A stretch of DNA of 64,000 bases from Corynebacterium frankenforstense DSM 45800 (lineage in GTDB: Bacteria; Actinomycetota; Actinomycetes; Mycobacteriales; Mycobacteriaceae): the NCBI RefSeq assembly GCF_001941485.1, contig NZ_CP009247.1, positions 1,798,001 to 1,862,000 of the forward strand, given 5' to 3'. The translations under genes and the position numbers were made by a program. A model generated the notes under the pieces. It was not told where the DNA came from. It did not search any database and saw only the letters and a list, made by a program, of their open reading frames with translations. Positions 17,951 through 28,671 of the stretch are shown piece by piece; positions within the stretch are counted from its first letter, which is position 1, and every line of letters starts with the position of its first letter.

Positions 17951-19443
17951 CTGGGCCCGTCCTTCCCGGTGACCTGGCGGGCGGCCGCCGCGAAGAGGTC
18001 CCCGCGCTGGCCCATGCCCGTGTACATGTCCAAGGATGCCGCGGCGGGCGCCAGCGCGACGGTTCCGCCACGCCGGGCGTGGCGGGCGGCGGCCCGGCAG
18101 ACCTCGGTCATGGCGGCCTCGGGGTCGGTGGTCGCCACGGTCTCGACGGGCACCTGCGGGGCGAGGCGCGCCAGGGCCTCGGCCAGGATGGCCCGGTCGA
18201 CGCCGAGGAGGACCGCGGCGTCGAGGTGCGGGGCGAGCGCGGCGACCATGTCGTCGACGTGGGCGCCCTTGAGCTGGCCGCCGGCGATCCAGACGACCCG
18301 GTCCACGCCCTTGAGGGCGGCGACCGCGGCGTGCGGGTTGGTGGCCTTGGAGTTGTCGACCCAGCGCACGTCGTCGGCGACGAGCACGGTCTGGCCGCGG
18401 TGGCGGGCGACGTGGAAGCCGGCGAGCGCCTCGGCGATCGCGGCCGGGGCGACCCCCTGGCTGCGGGCCACGGCGGTGGCGGCCAGCGCGTCGAGCACGC
18501 CGGCCGGGCCGGGCGGGTCGATGCCCTCGGTCGGGGCGATGTCCACGGGCTCGGCGCCGGTGTGGTCGACGATGCGGCCGTCGACCACGCCGACCTGGCC
18601 CGGCTCGGGCGCGGCGAGGGTGAAGCCGATGAAGCGGCGCGGTGCGTCGCCGGCATCGGCGGCCGGTGCGTCGGACACAGCGTCTGCGGGTGCGGCGGGA
18701 GAGGCGTCGGCAGAAGAGGCGCCGGCGTCTCCCGCGAGCAGCTCGCGCACGTGGGCGTCGTCGACACCCGCCACCGCGACGGGCCCGCGCAGCACGCGCG
18801 CCTTCGCCGCGGCGTAGGCGGCGAAGCTGCCGTGCCAGTCGAGGTGGTCGTCGGCGAGGTTGAGCAGCACCCCGGCGTCCGGCGTGAGCGTCGGCGCCCA
18901 GTGCAGCTGGAAGCTGGACAGCTCGGCGACGAGCACGTCGACGCGCTCCTCCCCGTCCAGCGCGTCGGCCACGGCGACGCCGATGTTGCCCACGGCCACG
19001 GCGCGCTCGCCGGCGGCCTGCATGCAGGCGGCGAGCATGCCCGTCGTCGTGGTCTTGCCGTTGGTGCCGGTCACCGCGAGCCAGCGCCGCGGCGCACCGA
19101 AGTGGCCGGCGCGGTCGAGGCGCCAGGCCATCTCGACGTCGCCGATGACGTCGAGGCCGGCCTCGGCGGCCGCCACCAAAAGCGGCGAGTCGGGCCGCCA
19201 GCCCGGCGAGGTGACCACGAGGTCGAACTCGGCGAAGCGGTCCCGCGCCTCGTCCAGGGCGCAGGCGCGCACCTGTGCGCGCCCGTCGCCGGGCGCGACG
19301 TCGGCAATCGAGGCGAGCAGCCGCTCGCGGGCGGCGGCGTTGTCGTCGGCGACGGTGACGGCCACCCCGATGCCGGCGAGCAGACGGGCGGCGCCGGCCC
19401 CGGAGACCCCGGCGCCGGCGACGAGCACGTGGCGGGGCAGCAT
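17947..19443 (-). CDS. murD: UDP-N-acetylmuramoylalanine-D-glutamate ligase
   Basis: 498-residue cytosolic ligase adding D-Glu. N-terminal VAGAGVSGAGAARLL, P-loop GTNGKTTTTGML and WVDNSKATNPHAAVAAL in the third domain identify MurD. An Ala/Asp-rich insertion near residues 240-265 (multiple SADA/PADA units) lengthens the central domain compared with typical enzymes. It starts directly after mraY without any gap (ATG next to TAG) and overlaps ftsW by 4 bp. A dispersed-motif copy encodes SIADV near residue 44. Confidence 0.97.
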   Translation of the reverse strand: MLPRHVLVAGAGVSGAGAARLLAGIGVAVTVADDNAAARERLLASIADVAPGDGRAQVRACALDEARDRFAEFDLVVTSPGWRPDSPLLVAAAEAGLDVIGDVEMAWRLDRAGHFGAPRRWLAVTGTNGKTTTTGMLAACMQAAGERAVAVGNIGVAVADALDGEERVDVLVAELSSFQLHWAPTLTPDAGVLLNLADDHLDWHGSFAAYAAAKARVLRGPVAVAGVDDAHVRELLAGDAGASSADASPAAPADAVSDAPAADAGDAPRRFIGFTLAAPEPGQVGVVDGRIVDHTGAEPVDIAPTEGIDPPGPAGVLDALAATAVARSQGVAPAAIAEALAGFHVARHRGQTVLVADDVRWVDNSKATNPHAAVAALKGVDRVVWIAGGQLKGAHVDDMVAALAPHLDAAVLLGVDRAILAEALARLAPQVPVETVATTDPEAAMTEVCRAAARHARRGGTVALAPAAASLDMYTGMGQRGDLFAAAARQVTGKDGPR

Positions 19444-20592
19444 CTAGACCACTCCCCAGGCGGTCGGGGCGACGGCCAGGGCGTCGATCAGGCCGCCCTC
19501 GCCGGCGGCGTTGAGCCACTCGCCGTAGAAGATCGACATGCCGAGCCCGACGGCCATCGCGGCGATCAGCCAGAAGCGGATCGTCACGGTCGTCTCGGCC
19601 CAGCCGCCGTTCTCGAAGTGGTGGTGGAACGGCGCCATGCGGAAGAAGCGGCGCCCGGTGGTCTTGAACACGGCGACCTGGATGACCACGGAGGTGACCT
19701 CCATGACGAACAGGGCGCCGATGACGACCATCAGCAGCTCGGTGCGCGAGGCGACCGACAGCCCGGCGACCAGGCCGCCGAGGGCCAGCGAGCCGGTGTC
19801 GCCCATGAAGATCTTGGCCGGCGCGGCGTTCCACCACAGGAAGCCCATGCAGGCGCCGAGGCCGGCGGCCGCGAGCACCGAGAGGTCCAGCGGGTCGCGC
19901 ACGACGTAGCAGCCGGGCACGACGGTCTCGCCGCAGGAGTTGCGGTACTGCCAGAAGGTCAGGATCGTGTAGGCGCCCATGACCAGGCTCGTGGCGCCGG
20001 CGGCCAGGCCGTCGAGGCCGTCGGTGAGGTTGACGGCGTTCGACCAGGCGGCGGTGAGCAGCAGGATGAAGATGACGAAGACGACCAGCCCGACGCCGCC
20101 GCCGAAGGCGATGTCGGCGGTCGGGATGTCGCGGATGAAGGACAGGTTCGTGCTGGCCGGGGTGATGCCCTGCTCGTCCGGGAAGAGCAGGATCAGCACG
20201 GCGAAGATGACGCCGATGGCGATCTGCGAGGTGAGCTTGGCGGTCTTGTTCAGGCCCAGGTTGCGGTGCCGGAAGAGCTTGATGAAGTCGTCGAGGAAGC
20301 CGACCAGCCCCAGCGCCAGCGTCAGACCGAGGACGAGCAGGCCGCTGGCGGTCACGGCGTCGCGCCCGGTGGCCAGCCCGTAGATCGCCGTGGCGAAGTA
20401 GCCGCAGACGATGCCGAGCAGCACGGCGATGCCGCCCATCGTGGGCGTGCCGCGCTTGCGCAGGTGGGAGGCGGGGCCCTCCTCGCGGATCTCCTGGCCG
20501 AGGCCCTCGGAGCTGAAGTAGCGGATCAGCACCGGGGTGGTGAATATCGAGACGAGGAAGCTGATCGTCGCCGCAATGATGATCTGGGTCAC
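19444..20592 (-). CDS. mraY: Phospho-MurNAc-pentapeptide translocase
   Basis: 382-residue membrane enzyme with about 10 helices that makes lipid [16 protein letters not shown] and the histidine motif MAPFHHHFE are diagnostic, and MGGIAVLLG near the N terminus fits. The start is GTG at 20592, preceded by AGAAGG. It is 20 bp downstream of murF and directly followed by murD, so translation of the three is probably linked. Confidence 0.98.
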   Translation of the reverse strand: MTQIIIAATISFLVSIFTTPVLIRYFSSEGLGQEIREEGPASHLRKRGTPTMGGIAVLLGIVCGYFATAIYGLATGRDAVTASGLLVLGLTLALGLVGFLDDFIKLFRHRNLGLNKTAKLTSQIAIGVIFAVLILLFPDEQGITPASTNLSFIRDIPTADIAFGGGVGLVVFVIFILLLTAAWSNAVNLTDGLDGLAAGATSLVMGAYTILTFWQYRNSCGETVVPGCYVVRDPLDLSVLAAAGLGACMGFLWWNAAPAKIFMGDTGSLALGGLVAGLSVASRTELLMVVIGALFVMEVTSVVIQVAVFKTTGRRFFRMAPFHHHFENGGWAETTVTIRFWLIAAMAVGLGMSIFYGEWLNAAGEGGLIDALAVAPTAWGVV

Positions 20593-20612
20593 GGGTAAAC
20601 CTTCTCGTCTAG

Positions 20613-22172
20613 CTAGTTCTTGCCGTCAATAGTCTTAGCAGCGCCGCCGCCGGGGGCTTCCGGCGGTCCCTGCAAGGCCGCGGCCACGTGCCACAGGCCC
20701 TGCGAGTTGGACGCCTTGACGAGCACGACGTCGCCCGGGCGCAGTTGCTTGCCGACGACCGCGGCCGCCGCCTCGGCGTCCCCCACCCGTTGGGTGGTGA
20801 TGCCGCGCGCCTGGGCGGCGCGCGCGAGCTCGGCGACGGGTTCCGAGTCGCCGACGGTGACGAGGTGGTCGACGCGGTAGCGCTCGAGCTCCTCGCCGAT
20901 GCGGGCGTGCTCGGTCAGGGCGTCGCCGCCGAGCTCGGCCATCTCGCCGAGCACGGCCCAGCTCTTCGCCTCCGGGCGGGCCGCCGCCGTGTAGGCGAGG
21001 GCGGCGATGCCGGCGCGCATCGAGTCGGGGTTGGCGTTGTACGCGTCGTTGATGAGTGTCACCCCGTCGGCGCGGGTGTGGACGTCCATGCGGTTGGCGC
21101 TGGCGGTGACGTGCTCGCTGAGCGCGGCGGCCACCTCGGCCGGCGCGATGCCGGACTCGACGCCGACCGCGGCGGCGGCCAGGGCGTTCGAGACCTGGTG
21201 GGCGCCGAAGACGCGCAGGCGCACCGGGTGGCTCTCCACGGTGCCGTCGGCGCCGCGCACCCCGAAGGTGAAGGAGGCGCGCGCGACGTCGTCGAGCGTG
21301 ATGTCGGAGGCGGTGTAGACCGCGCCCGGGGCGGGCGGCTCGGAGGCCGAGAAGGTCACCACGCGCGCCCGGGTGCGCGGGGCCATCGCGGCGACGAAGG
21401 GGTCGTCGCCGTTGAGCACGGCCACTCCCCCGGCGTCGGCGGCCGGCAGCGCCTCGACGAGCTCGCCCTTGGCGCGGGCGATGTTCTCGCGCGAGCCGAA
21501 CTCGCCGAGGTGCGCGGTGCCGACGTTGAGCTCCACACCCACGGCCGGCGGGGCGATGCGCGCCAGGTGGGCGATGTGGCCGATGTTGCGCGCGGACATC
21601 TCGGCGACCAGGTACCGGGTCTCCTCCGTGCAGCGCAGTGCGGTGTAGGGGTGGCCGATCTCGTTGTTGAAGCTGCCCGGGGGTGCCACGGTGGAGCCAG
21701 AGCGGCGCAGCACCGAGGCGATGAGGTCCTTGGTGGAGGTCTTGCCGGCCGAGCCGGTCACGCCGACGACGGTCAGGCGCTCGGATGCGGGGCGCTCCGG
21801 GCTCGCGAGCGTGTCGACGACGCGGCGGGCCAGCGCGCCGAGGGCGTCGATGACCGCGGTGGCCGAGCCGTCGGCGTCGTTGGCGTAGGCCTCGGCCGTG
21901 GCGTCGCCCGGGCCCTTCGGCTCGACGACGACCGCGGGTACGCCGACGGGGCGGGCCGTCAGCGCGGCGACGGCGCCGCCCTCGTTGACGGCCTGCGCGG
22001 CGAAGTCGTGGCCGTCGACACGCGCGCCCGGCAGGGCCAGGAAGAGCCCGCCGGGGGCGATCTTGCGGGAGTCGAACTCCACCGGCCCGGTCACCCGGGC
22101 CTCGGGGTCCGCCCCGTCGTGGAGGGTGCCGCCGACGGCGTCGGCGACCTCGGCGAGTGTCAGCTCGATCAT
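20613..22172 (-). CDS. murF: UDP-MurNAc-tripeptide D-Ala-D-Ala ligase
   Basis: 519-residue Mur ligase that adds D-Ala-D-Ala to the tripeptide. The P-loop [11 protein letters not shown] at about residue 140, the N-terminal [17 protein letters not shown] and the [12 protein letters not shown] motif are characteristic. The ATG at 22172 follows AAAGGAGAACGACCG and overlaps the murE stop by 4 bp. Confidence 0.97.
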   Translation of the reverse strand: MIELTLAEVADAVGGTLHDGADPEARVTGPVEFDSRKIAPGGLFLALPGARVDGHDFAAQAVNEGGAVAALTARPVGVPAVVVEPKGPGDATAEAYANDADGSATAVIDALGALARRVVDTLASPERPASERLTVVGVTGSAGKTSTKDLIASVLRRSGSTVAPPGSFNNEIGHPYTALRCTEETRYLVAEMSARNIGHIAHLARIAPPAVGVELNVGTAHLGEFGSRENIARAKGELVEALPAADAGGVAVLNGDDPFVAAMAPRTRARVVTFSASEPPAPGAVYTASDITLDDVARASFTFGVRGADGTVESHPVRLRVFGAHQVSNALAAAAVGVESGIAPAEVAAALSEHVTASANRMDVHTRADGVTLINDAYNANPDSMRAGIAALAYTAAARPEAKSWAVLGEMAELGGDALTEHARIGEELERYRVDHLVTVGDSEPVAELARAAQARGITTQRVGDAEAAAAVVGKQLRPGDVVLVKASNSQGLWHVAAALQGPPEAPGGGAAKTIDGKN

Positions 22173-23770
22173 CGGTCGTTCTCCTTTACATCAGCCGCGT
22201 CCGGGGCATCCGCGCTACCCGCGGCATCCGGTGCATCCGCGCGGGTCTCATCCGCGCGGGTCCCGTCCGCGCGCGCCTCGAGCGCGGCGGCGAGTTCCTC
22301 GCGGTCGTCGAAGGGGTGGGTCACCCCGCGGACCAGCTGTCCGGTCTCGTGTCCCTTGCCGGCGACGATCACGGCGTCGCCGGGCCGGGCCCAGGCCACG
22401 GCGGCGCGGATGGCCTCGCGGCGCGAGCCGATCTCGCGGATCTCCGTGGCCCGGCCGCCGGTGACACCGCGCGCCCCCTCGACGACGGCCGCGCGGATCG
22501 GCGCGGGGTCCTCGTCGCGGGGGTTGTCGTCGGTGACCACGACGAGGTCGGCGCCCTTGGCCGCCTCCGCACCCATCAGGGGGCGCTTGGAGTGGTCACG
22601 CTCGCCGCCGGCGCCGAGGACGACGGCCACCCGGCCGTCGACCTGGTGGTCCAGGGTGTCGAGCACCTCGGCCAGCGCGCCCGGCTTGTGGGCGTAGTCG
22701 ACGACGGCGATGAAGTCCTGGCCGCGGTCGACGCGCTGCATGCGCCCCGGCACCGAGACGCCGCCCAGCCCGGCGATGAAGCGGTCGAGGTCGACGCCGC
22801 AGCGCTCGGCGAGCGCGATCGCCAGCGACGCGTTCGCCACGTTGAACGCACCCGGCAGGGGCAGGTGGACGCCGCGGGGCGCGGCGTCGGAAATAGTCAG
22901 CTCGAAGTCCTGGGAGCCGTCGGCGGCCGCGGTGACCTCGCCGACGGTGACGTCGCCCGCCTGGCCGTGGGTGGCCACGGTGAGGGTGTCCGGGCAGAGG
23001 CCGGCCATGCGCGCGCCCCAGTCGTCGTCGACGCAGACGACGGCGCGGTGGGCGGACATCGGCGAGGCCGGGTCGAAGAGGAGGGCCTTGGCCTGGAAGT
23101 AGTCCTCCATCGTCGGGTGGAAGTCGAGGTGGTCCTGGGAGAGGTTGGTGAAGCCGGCGACGTCGAAGTCGACGCCGAGCACGCGGCGCAGGGCCAGCGC
23201 GTGGCTGGAGACCTCCATGACCAGGTGGGTCACGCCCTCGTCGGCCATGCGGCGGAAGAGCGCCTGCAGGGTCGGCGCCTCCGGGGTGGTCAGGGAGGTG
23301 GGGATCTTGCGGCCGTCGATGCGGGTGCCCGTGGTGCCGATCAGGCCGACCTTCGCGCCGGCGGCCATCAGGCCCGCCTCGACGAGGTAGCTGACGGTGG
23401 TCTTGCCGGAGGTGCCGGTCACCCCGATGACGGTGAAGCCGCGGGAGGGGTGGCCGTAGAGCTCGGCGGCGACGTCGCCGAGGACCGCGCGGACGTCGGC
23501 GACCTCGAGGACCGGCCGGGTCTCGCCGGCCTCGCGGAGGATCCCGGCGCCGGCGGCGTCGGTGAGGATCGCGGCGGCCGGGGTCTCGGCGGCGAAGACG
23601 GCGCCGTGGGTGTGGGTGCCGGGCAGCGCGGCGAAGAGGTCGCCCTCGTTGAGCCGGTCCGAGACCAGGTCCACCCCGGAGACCTCGACGTCGCCGCAGA
23701 CCTCCGCGCCGCCGGGGGCGTGAATGACGGCTCCGGCGGTCTCGGCTATGCGGGTGAGGGTTTCTGCCAC
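22169..23770 (-). CDS. murE: UDP-MurNAc-dipeptide meso-DAP ligase
   Basis: 533-residue cytosolic ligase. P-loop GTSGKTTVSYLVEAG, LTTPEAPTLQALF and the substrate-selecting motif TDDNPRDEDP (DNPR, typical of enzymes using meso-diaminopimelate) are all present. The start is GTG at 23770, chosen because GGAGGAAGACC precedes it at ideal distance; longer frames read into the end of ftsI. A TACAAT hexamer at 23857-23852 on the minus strand could be an internal promoter in the 94-bp gap after ftsI. A dispersed-motif copy encodes ISDAAP. Confidence 0.96.
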   Translation of the reverse strand: MAETLTRIAETAGAVIHAPGGAEVCGDVEVSGVDLVSDRLNEGDLFAALPGTHTHGAVFAAETPAAAILTDAAGAGILREAGETRPVLEVADVRAVLGDVAAELYGHPSRGFTVIGVTGTSGKTTVSYLVEAGLMAAGAKVGLIGTTGTRIDGRKIPTSLTTPEAPTLQALFRRMADEGVTHLVMEVSSHALALRRVLGVDFDVAGFTNLSQDHLDFHPTMEDYFQAKALLFDPASPMSAHRAVVCVDDDWGARMAGLCPDTLTVATHGQAGDVTVGEVTAAADGSQDFELTISDAAPRGVHLPLPGAFNVANASLAIALAERCGVDLDRFIAGLGGVSVPGRMQRVDRGQDFIAVVDYAHKPGALAEVLDTLDHQVDGRVAVVLGAGGERDHSKRPLMGAEAAKGADLVVVTDDNPRDEDPAPIRAAVVEGARGVTGGRATEIREIGSRREAIRAAVAWARPGDAVIVAGKGHETGQLVRGVTHPFDDREELAAALEARADGTRADETRADAPDAAGSADAPDAADVKENDR

Positions 23771-23864
23771 GGTCTTCCTCCAGACGATCCGGGTGTGTAT
23801 CTGACGGGACGAATTGGTTTGGGGCGGGTGCCCGGGGTTTCGGGGCGCGGAAATTGTAGCCGGT

Positions 23865-25952
23865 TCAGCCGGCCTGCAGTACCAGCCTGCCCTCCATGGG
23901 TTTGGACAGCGGGACGTTGTCCCGGTTGAGCAGCCAGGAGCCGATGTCCCGGTAGATCGGGGCGGCCGACTGGCCGCCCGAGCCGCCGGGCTCGACGCCG
24001 CGGTCCGGGTCGTCGACCATGACCGCGATGACGTAGCGGGGGTCGTCGGCCGGGGCGACGCCGCCGAAGGTGATCCAGTAGTCCGACATCGAGTACGCGC
24101 CGGTGTCCGGGTCGATCTTCTGGGCGGTGCCGGTCTTGCCGGAGGTCTGGTAGCCCTCGATCGCGCCGTTGGCGCCGGTGCCCTGCTGGTTGCCGGACGG
24201 GTCCTCCTGGGTGACCGCACGGAACATGTCGATGACGGTGCGGGCCGTCTCGGGGCTGACCACGCGGGTGGTGGCCGGGGCCTCCTGCTCGCGGACCTGG
24301 CCGTCGGGGCCGGTGACCTCGCGGATGATCCGCGGCTCGACGCGCTCGCCGCCGTTGGCCAGCGCCTGGAAGACGCCGGCCATCTGCAGTGCCGTCACGG
24401 ACATGCCCTGGCCGATGGGCAGGTTGGCGAAGGTGCCGCCCGACCACTGCTCGCGGGTCGGCAGGAGACCGGCGGACTCGTTGGGCAGCTCGACGCCGGT
24501 GGGCTGGCCGATGCCGAAGCGGTTGAGGTAGTCGGCGAACCTGTCCTCGCCGACGCGCTGGGCCAGCATCAGCGTGCCCACGTTGGAGGACTTACCGAAG
24601 ATGCCGGTGGTCGTGTAGGGCACGGTGCCGTGGTCCCATGCGTCGCGGACGGTCACGCCGGCCATGTCGATGGTCCCGGGGACCTGGTGGACCTCGTCCG
24701 GGGTGGTCTCGCCCTCCTCGATCGCCGCGGCGGCCGTCATGATCTTGGCCACCGAGCCCGGCTCGAAGGGCGCGGAGATCGTGGGGTTCTCGAAGTCCTT
24801 GCCCTGCTCGACCTGCTTCTCGACGTCGCCGTTGGGGTCGATGGTGCCGGTGTTGGCCATCGCGAGGATCTCCGCGGTGTGCGCGTCGAGGACGACGGCC
24901 TCGGCGGACTTGGCCCCGGAGTTGGCCTTGGCCTGCTCAAGGAGCTGCTGGACGTAGGTCTGCAGCTCGAGGTCCAGGGTCAGCGAGACGCTCTCGCCGT
25001 CCTCGGCGGGCACCGCGTCGCGCAGCGTGCCGGGGATGACCTGGCCGTCGGTGGAGACGTCCTCGGTGGTGCGGCCGTTGATGCCGGTCAGCGTCGCGTC
25101 CGCGGAGGCCTCGAGGCCGAACTGGCCCTGGCCGTCCATGGACACGCGGCCGACGACGTTGTCGCCCACCGCGCCGTTCGGGTACTGACGCACGTCCTGG
25201 TGGTCGGCGGCCACACCGTGGAAGCGCGCGGCGATCTCCGTGGCGACGTCCGGGTCGACGTTGCGCACGAGCACCTCGTAGTGGGTGTCGGCGTGCAGCT
25301 TGTCGAGGATCTCGTCGGGGTCGACCTCGCCGGAGGCCTCGTCGTCCTTCTCGGAGCCCTTCTTCTCGGAGTCCTTGTCCTTGTTGTCCCGGTCGGACTT
25401 GTCGTCCCGGTCGGAGTTCCGCTCCGGGTCCTTCTCGTCGGAGTCCCGGTCGTCCGGGTCGGCGGCTCCCGGCGTCTCGGCGTCGTCGGAGGAGCTCGCG
25501 GCGATCATCTCGGGGATCTGGTCCGCCATCTCGCGCAGGGTCTTCTCGACGGAGTCGTCGAGCCGGCGGGCGACCTCCTCCTCGCTGACCCCCTCGGTCG
25601 CGCCGGCGGCACGCATCTCGTTGAAGTCCTGCTCGCGCAGCTCCTTGCGCAGCAGGTCCGGCGAGACGGTCAGCGAACGGGCCTGCATGGTGTAGGCCAT
25701 CGGGGTCCCGGAGCGGTCGGTGATCTCGCCGCGGCGGGCGGGCTCGACGTAGACGCGGGCGCGCTGCTCGTGGGCCTGCTCTGCCAGGGCCGGGCCCCAG
25801 ACGACCTGCACCCAGGCGAGCCTGCCGATCAGCGCGAGAACCGCGACGACGACCGCGACGGTCGCCCACATCAGGCGCTTGTCCAGCGCCGCCTTGTGTG
25901 TGCGGGGCCGGCCCGGTCGGCGGCGGCCTCCCCGCGTGTCCCAGGACGTCAC
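23865..25952 (-). CDS. ftsI: Division-specific penicillin-binding protein FtsI (PBP3 class)
   Basis: 695-residue class B PBP, the septal transpeptidase working with FtsW. One transmembrane helix (about 27-47) is followed by the dimerisation domain and the transpeptidase domain. The active-site set is intact: S400-V-A-K403, S455-S-N457 and K606-T-G-T609. Residues about 153-212 are a strongly charged insertion dominated by Asp, Lys, Glu, Arg and Ser, which explains the extra length. The start is GTG at 25952 after AAGGGG. The gene lies 65 bp after ftsL. Confidence 0.96.
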   Translation of the reverse strand: MTSWDTRGGRRRPGRPRTHKAALDKRLMWATVAVVVAVLALIGRLAWVQVVWGPALAEQAHEQRARVYVEPARRGEITDRSGTPMAYTMQARSLTVSPDLLRKELREQDFNEMRAAGATEGVSEEEVARRLDDSVEKTLREMADQIPEMIAASSSDDAETPGAADPDDRDSDEKDPERNSDRDDKSDRDNKDKDSEKKGSEKDDEASGEVDPDEILDKLHADTHYEVLVRNVDPDVATEIAARFHGVAADHQDVRQYPNGAVGDNVVGRVSMDGQGQFGLEASADATLTGINGRTTEDVSTDGQVIPGTLRDAVPAEDGESVSLTLDLELQTYVQQLLEQAKANSGAKSAEAVVLDAHTAEILAMANTGTIDPNGDVEKQVEQGKDFENPTISAPFEPGSVAKIMTAAAAIEEGETTPDEVHQVPGTIDMAGVTVRDAWDHGTVPYTTTGIFGKSSNVGTLMLAQRVGEDRFADYLNRFGIGQPTGVELPNESAGLLPTREQWSGGTFANLPIGQGMSVTALQMAGVFQALANGGERVEPRIIREVTGPDGQVREQEAPATTRVVSPETARTVIDMFRAVTQEDPSGNQQGTGANGAIEGYQTSGKTGTAQKIDPDTGAYSMSDYWITFGGVAPADDPRYVIAVMVDDPDRGVEPGGSGGQSAAPIYRDIGSWLLNRDNVPLSKPMEGRLVLQAG

Positions 25953-26017
25953 AGCCCCTTGGTCACCTCACTCGGCCTACTCGATGGTCCTCTGTCGGAA
26001 TGGACGCGACGCGCCCC

Positions 26018-26746
26018 TCAGCGGGCGATGCCCGCCTGGTACGGCACCGGGTTGGACCGGGCGGCGGGGTTGTCGCCGGCCTCGGCCTGCCCCGGGGTCT
26101 GCCCCTGCGGGACCGGCGCGAGGTTCTCGGAGAGCCCCTGCGTCTTGTCCGGGCTGCTGGAGGCGGCCTTACCGCGGGGGCTGTCCCCGTTGACGTCAAT
26201 GATAGGCCGCGTCTCCTGCTCCGCCGGGCGACGCTCGGAGACCTCTCCGTTCTCGTCGACGGCGAGGACCCCGGCCTGCAGCGGCACGCCGAGCTTCTCG
26301 CCGGCGGCACGCTCGGCCAGCCCCGCGGTGGAGCGGGCGTCCTCGAGGTCGCGGTCCAGGGTCTCGATCCGGTTGTCCAGCTCCGCCTCCCGGGCGGTCA
26401 GCTGCTGGATCTCGAAGGTCTGCTGGGTGCTGAGCCCTGAGAGCCACATGGACACGCCGACGCCGGCGATGAGCATGCAGAACGCGAGGGTGACCATGCG
26501 CCACCAGCGCGGGTCGGCACGCTGGGTGGCCACGCGCCGCCCGCGGACCGAGACGACCTGGCGGGAGCCGAGACGCCCGGACGGCCGGCGGGTGGCGCCG
26601 TGCCGGTCGAGGCGCCCGCGACGCCCGGGGCTGGGCTCGGGGGCCGGGACGGTGCGGCGCGGGCGCTCGTCGTGGCGGGGCCGCGGGGGCGCGTACGCCG
26701 TGCCGGCGGCGGTACGGGGACGCGACGTGACGGAAGTCGGGCTCAT
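26018..26746 (-). CDS. ftsL: FtsL-like bitopic division protein
   Basis: 242 residues: a basic Arg/Pro-rich cytoplasmic tail of about 80 residues, one transmembrane helix (about 84-105), then a short leucine-zipper-like coiled coil ([19 protein letters not shown] and beyond), and a low-complexity Ser/Pro/Gln-rich end. Sequence similarity among FtsL proteins is low. The call rests on topology and on the invariant position between rsmH and ftsI. The start overlaps the rsmH stop by 4 bp. Confidence 0.85.
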   Translation of the reverse strand: MSPTSVTSRPRTAAGTAYAPPRPRHDERPRRTVPAPEPSPGRRGRLDRHGATRRPSGRLGSRQVVSVRGRRVATQRADPRWWRMVTLAFCMLIAGVGVSMWLSGLSTQQTFEIQQLTAREAELDNRIETLDRDLEDARSTAGLAERAAGEKLGVPLQAGVLAVDENGEVSERRPAEQETRPIIDVNGDSPRGKAASSSPDKTQGLSENLAPVPQGQTPGQAEAGDNPAARSNPVPYQAGIAR

Positions 26747-27870
26747 CGGGTCTCTCCCTCGGGGTTGAGGCGTTCCAGGGCACGGACGCGTACCGAGGCG
26801 GCACGCGGGTTGGCGGCGGTCTCCGCCTCGTCGGCCTTCTCAGCGCCGTGGGTGACGGCGCGGAAGTCCGGGGCGGTGCCCGGCAGGTCGACGGGCAGCC
26901 CGGGCGGGGTCGTGGACGTGGTCAGCTCGCGCACCGCGTGCTTGACGATGCGGTCCTCCAGGGACTGGTAGCTCATGAGCACCGCACGGCCGCCGGGGTG
27001 CAGCCGGTCGGTCGCCGCGGGGATGGCCGCCTCGAGGGCGTCGAGCTCACCGTTGACCTCGACGCGCAGGGCCTGGAAGGTGCGCTTGGCGGGGTGACCG
27101 CCGGTGCGCCGGGCGGGCGCCGGGATCGTCTCGTAGAGGAGCTCGACCAGGCGGCCGGAGGTGGTGAAGGGCTCGCGCTCACGCTCGCGCAGGACCGCCG
27201 AGGCGATCTTGCCCGCGAAGCGCTCGTCACCGTAGGTCTTGAGCACGTGGGCCAGCCGACCGTGGTCGTAGGTGTTGAGCACGTCGGCGGCGGTGATCCC
27301 GCCGCTCTGGTCCATGCGCATGTCGAGCGGGGCGTCGACCCGGTAGGCGAAGCCCCGCTCGGGGCGGTCCAGCTGCATGGAGGACACGCCCAGGTCGAAG
27401 AGCACGCCGGCCAGGCCGTGCTCGGCGGCGATGCGCGCCACGGGGCCGGGAGCGGCGACGTCCTCCGGCGCGGCGTCGTCAATCTCCCCCGGGAGCCACG
27501 GGCCGCGCAGACCGTCGGCGACCTCGCCGAGCCCGTCGAAGCGGGTGTGATACGCCTCGAAGCGCGCGCCGAAGCGGGCTAGCCGCTCGCACGCCTCGCC
27601 GAGCGCCTGGGTGTCGCGGTCGAGGCCGATGATGTTGAGCTGCGGAAACTCCTCGAGAAGGCGCAGCGTGTGCCCGCCGGCGCCGAGGGTGGCGTCGACG
27701 AGCACGGCGTCCGCGCCCGCCGCCTCGACGGCGGGGCGCAGCAGGTCGGTGATCCGGTCGATCATCACGGGGACGTGACCACGGTTGGCGGTCAGCGCGG
27801 CGGCGTAGTCCTCCGCGTCGGTCTCGTGCGCCCCGGCCGTGTCGGTGCCGGCGGCGTGGTGCTTCGTCAT
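26743..27870 (-). CDS. rsmH: 16S rRNA (cytosine-1402-N4)-methyltransferase
   Basis: 375-residue SAM-dependent methyltransferase acting on helix 44 of 16S r[31 protein letters not shown] (SAM site), [14 protein letters not shown] and the C-terminal [17 protein letters not shown] are characteristic of RsmH/MraW. The ATG at 27870 follows GGGGAGAACGACC, and similarity begins shortly after. It starts 249 bp after mraZ, a gap that includes a 16-bp palindrome at 27900-27915 near the ribosome site. Confidence 0.96.
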   Translation of the reverse strand: MTKHHAAGTDTAGAHETDAEDYAAALTANRGHVPVMIDRITDLLRPAVEAAGADAVLVDATLGAGGHTLRLLEEFPQLNIIGLDRDTQALGEACERLARFGARFEAYHTRFDGLGEVADGLRGPWLPGEIDDAAPEDVAAPGPVARIAAEHGLAGVLFDLGVSSMQLDRPERGFAYRVDAPLDMRMDQSGGITAADVLNTYDHGRLAHVLKTYGDERFAGKIASAVLREREREPFTTSGRLVELLYETIPAPARRTGGHPAKRTFQALRVEVNGELDALEAAIPAATDRLHPGGRAVLMSYQSLEDRIVKHAVRELTTSTTPPGLPVDLPGTAPDFRAVTHGAEKADEAETAANPRAASVRVRALERLNPEGETR

Positions 27871-28119
27871 GGTCGTTCTCCCCCTCTCCCGGGTCCGGGC
27901 CACGGATGTCCGTGGACTCGGTTGCTGTCCGTGCTGGTCGGCTGAAGTTTCTTGGTGGTGGTGGGTGGCTGTGGCGGTGTGGTCGCCTGGGCCGCGGGGC
28001 TCGCGGGGTGCGTCCAGGGCCCCGCCCGGGGGACCGTTCTGATGTCGGGGAAGTACACCAGAGCCGGTCGACCCCGGACGGAGCCCGTGCACGCGCTCCG
28101 CGGGTCGGTGTGCAGTTGT

Positions 28120-28554
28120 CTACAGCAGGCCGCCGAGGACGTCGTCGGCGTCCGCGGCCGAGAAGGCGTCCTCCGTCTCCCGCTGGTAGGCGGCCCAGGA
28201 CTCGGAGTCCCAGATCTCGAGGAAGTCGACCGAACCGATGACCACGCAGTCCTTCGTCAGGCCCGCGTACTCGCGGTGCGCCGCCGAGAGCGTGATCCGC
28301 CCGTGCCCGTCCGGGCGCTGCTCGTCGGCGCTGGCGGCCAGGTTCCTGATGAATGCACGGGCCTGGGGGCTCGTACGGGAGACCGCGGCGGCCTTACGGG
28401 CGCGGGCCGCGAACTCCTCGCGGGGGTAGACCGCGAGACTGTGGTCCTGCCCCTTGGTGATCATCAGCCCACCGGCGAGCTCGTCACGGAACTTCGCCGG
28501 CAGGGTCAGCCGCCCTTTGTCGTCGAGTTTGGGCGTGTAGGTACCGAGGAACAT
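28120..28554 (-). CDS. mraZ: Transcriptional regulator MraZ
   Basis: 144-residue AbrB-like DNA-binding protein that autoregulates the dcw operon. The first of two MraZ repeats starts [26 protein letters not shown] and the second [18 protein letters not shown]; the conserved DxKGR is in the first. I started at ATG 28554 because the conserved fold begins there. Three GTGGG boxes spaced exactly 10 bp lie about 93-117 bp upstream, the expected operator. This is the first gene of the dcw cluster. Confidence 0.96.
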   Translation of the reverse strand: MFLGTYTPKLDDKGRLTLPAKFRDELAGGLMITKGQDHSLAVYPREEFAARARKAAAVSRTSPQARAFIRNLAASADEQRPDGHGRITLSAAHREYAGLTKDCVVIGSVDFLEIWDSESWAAYQRETEDAFSAADADDVLGGLL

Positions 28555-28646
28555 CCCGGCACCACCTGCCTTCGCTCGCCGATAAAGAGGATCCGGTTGT
28601 TCTTCCACGGAGGCGGAGTCGGATCGACCACCACCAACCGCTGGGC

Positions 28647-28671
28647 CCCACTTTAACCCACTTCCCCCCAC
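28647..28671 (-). promoter_or_regulatory. MraZ operator: three GTGGG boxes
   Basis: On the minus strand GTGGG occurs at 28671-28667, 28661-28657 and 28651-28647, an exact 10-bp period, upstream of mraZ. MraZ in several bacteria binds direct GTGGGN-type repeats in its own promoter, so this is very probably its autoregulatory operator. Confidence 0.85.

Noticed and set aside
16403..19837. Apparent 1,144-residue protein covering murD and ftsW
   Set aside because: The upstream part is a shadow frame of murD and mraY; the true FtsW starts at 17950 with a 4-bp overlap.
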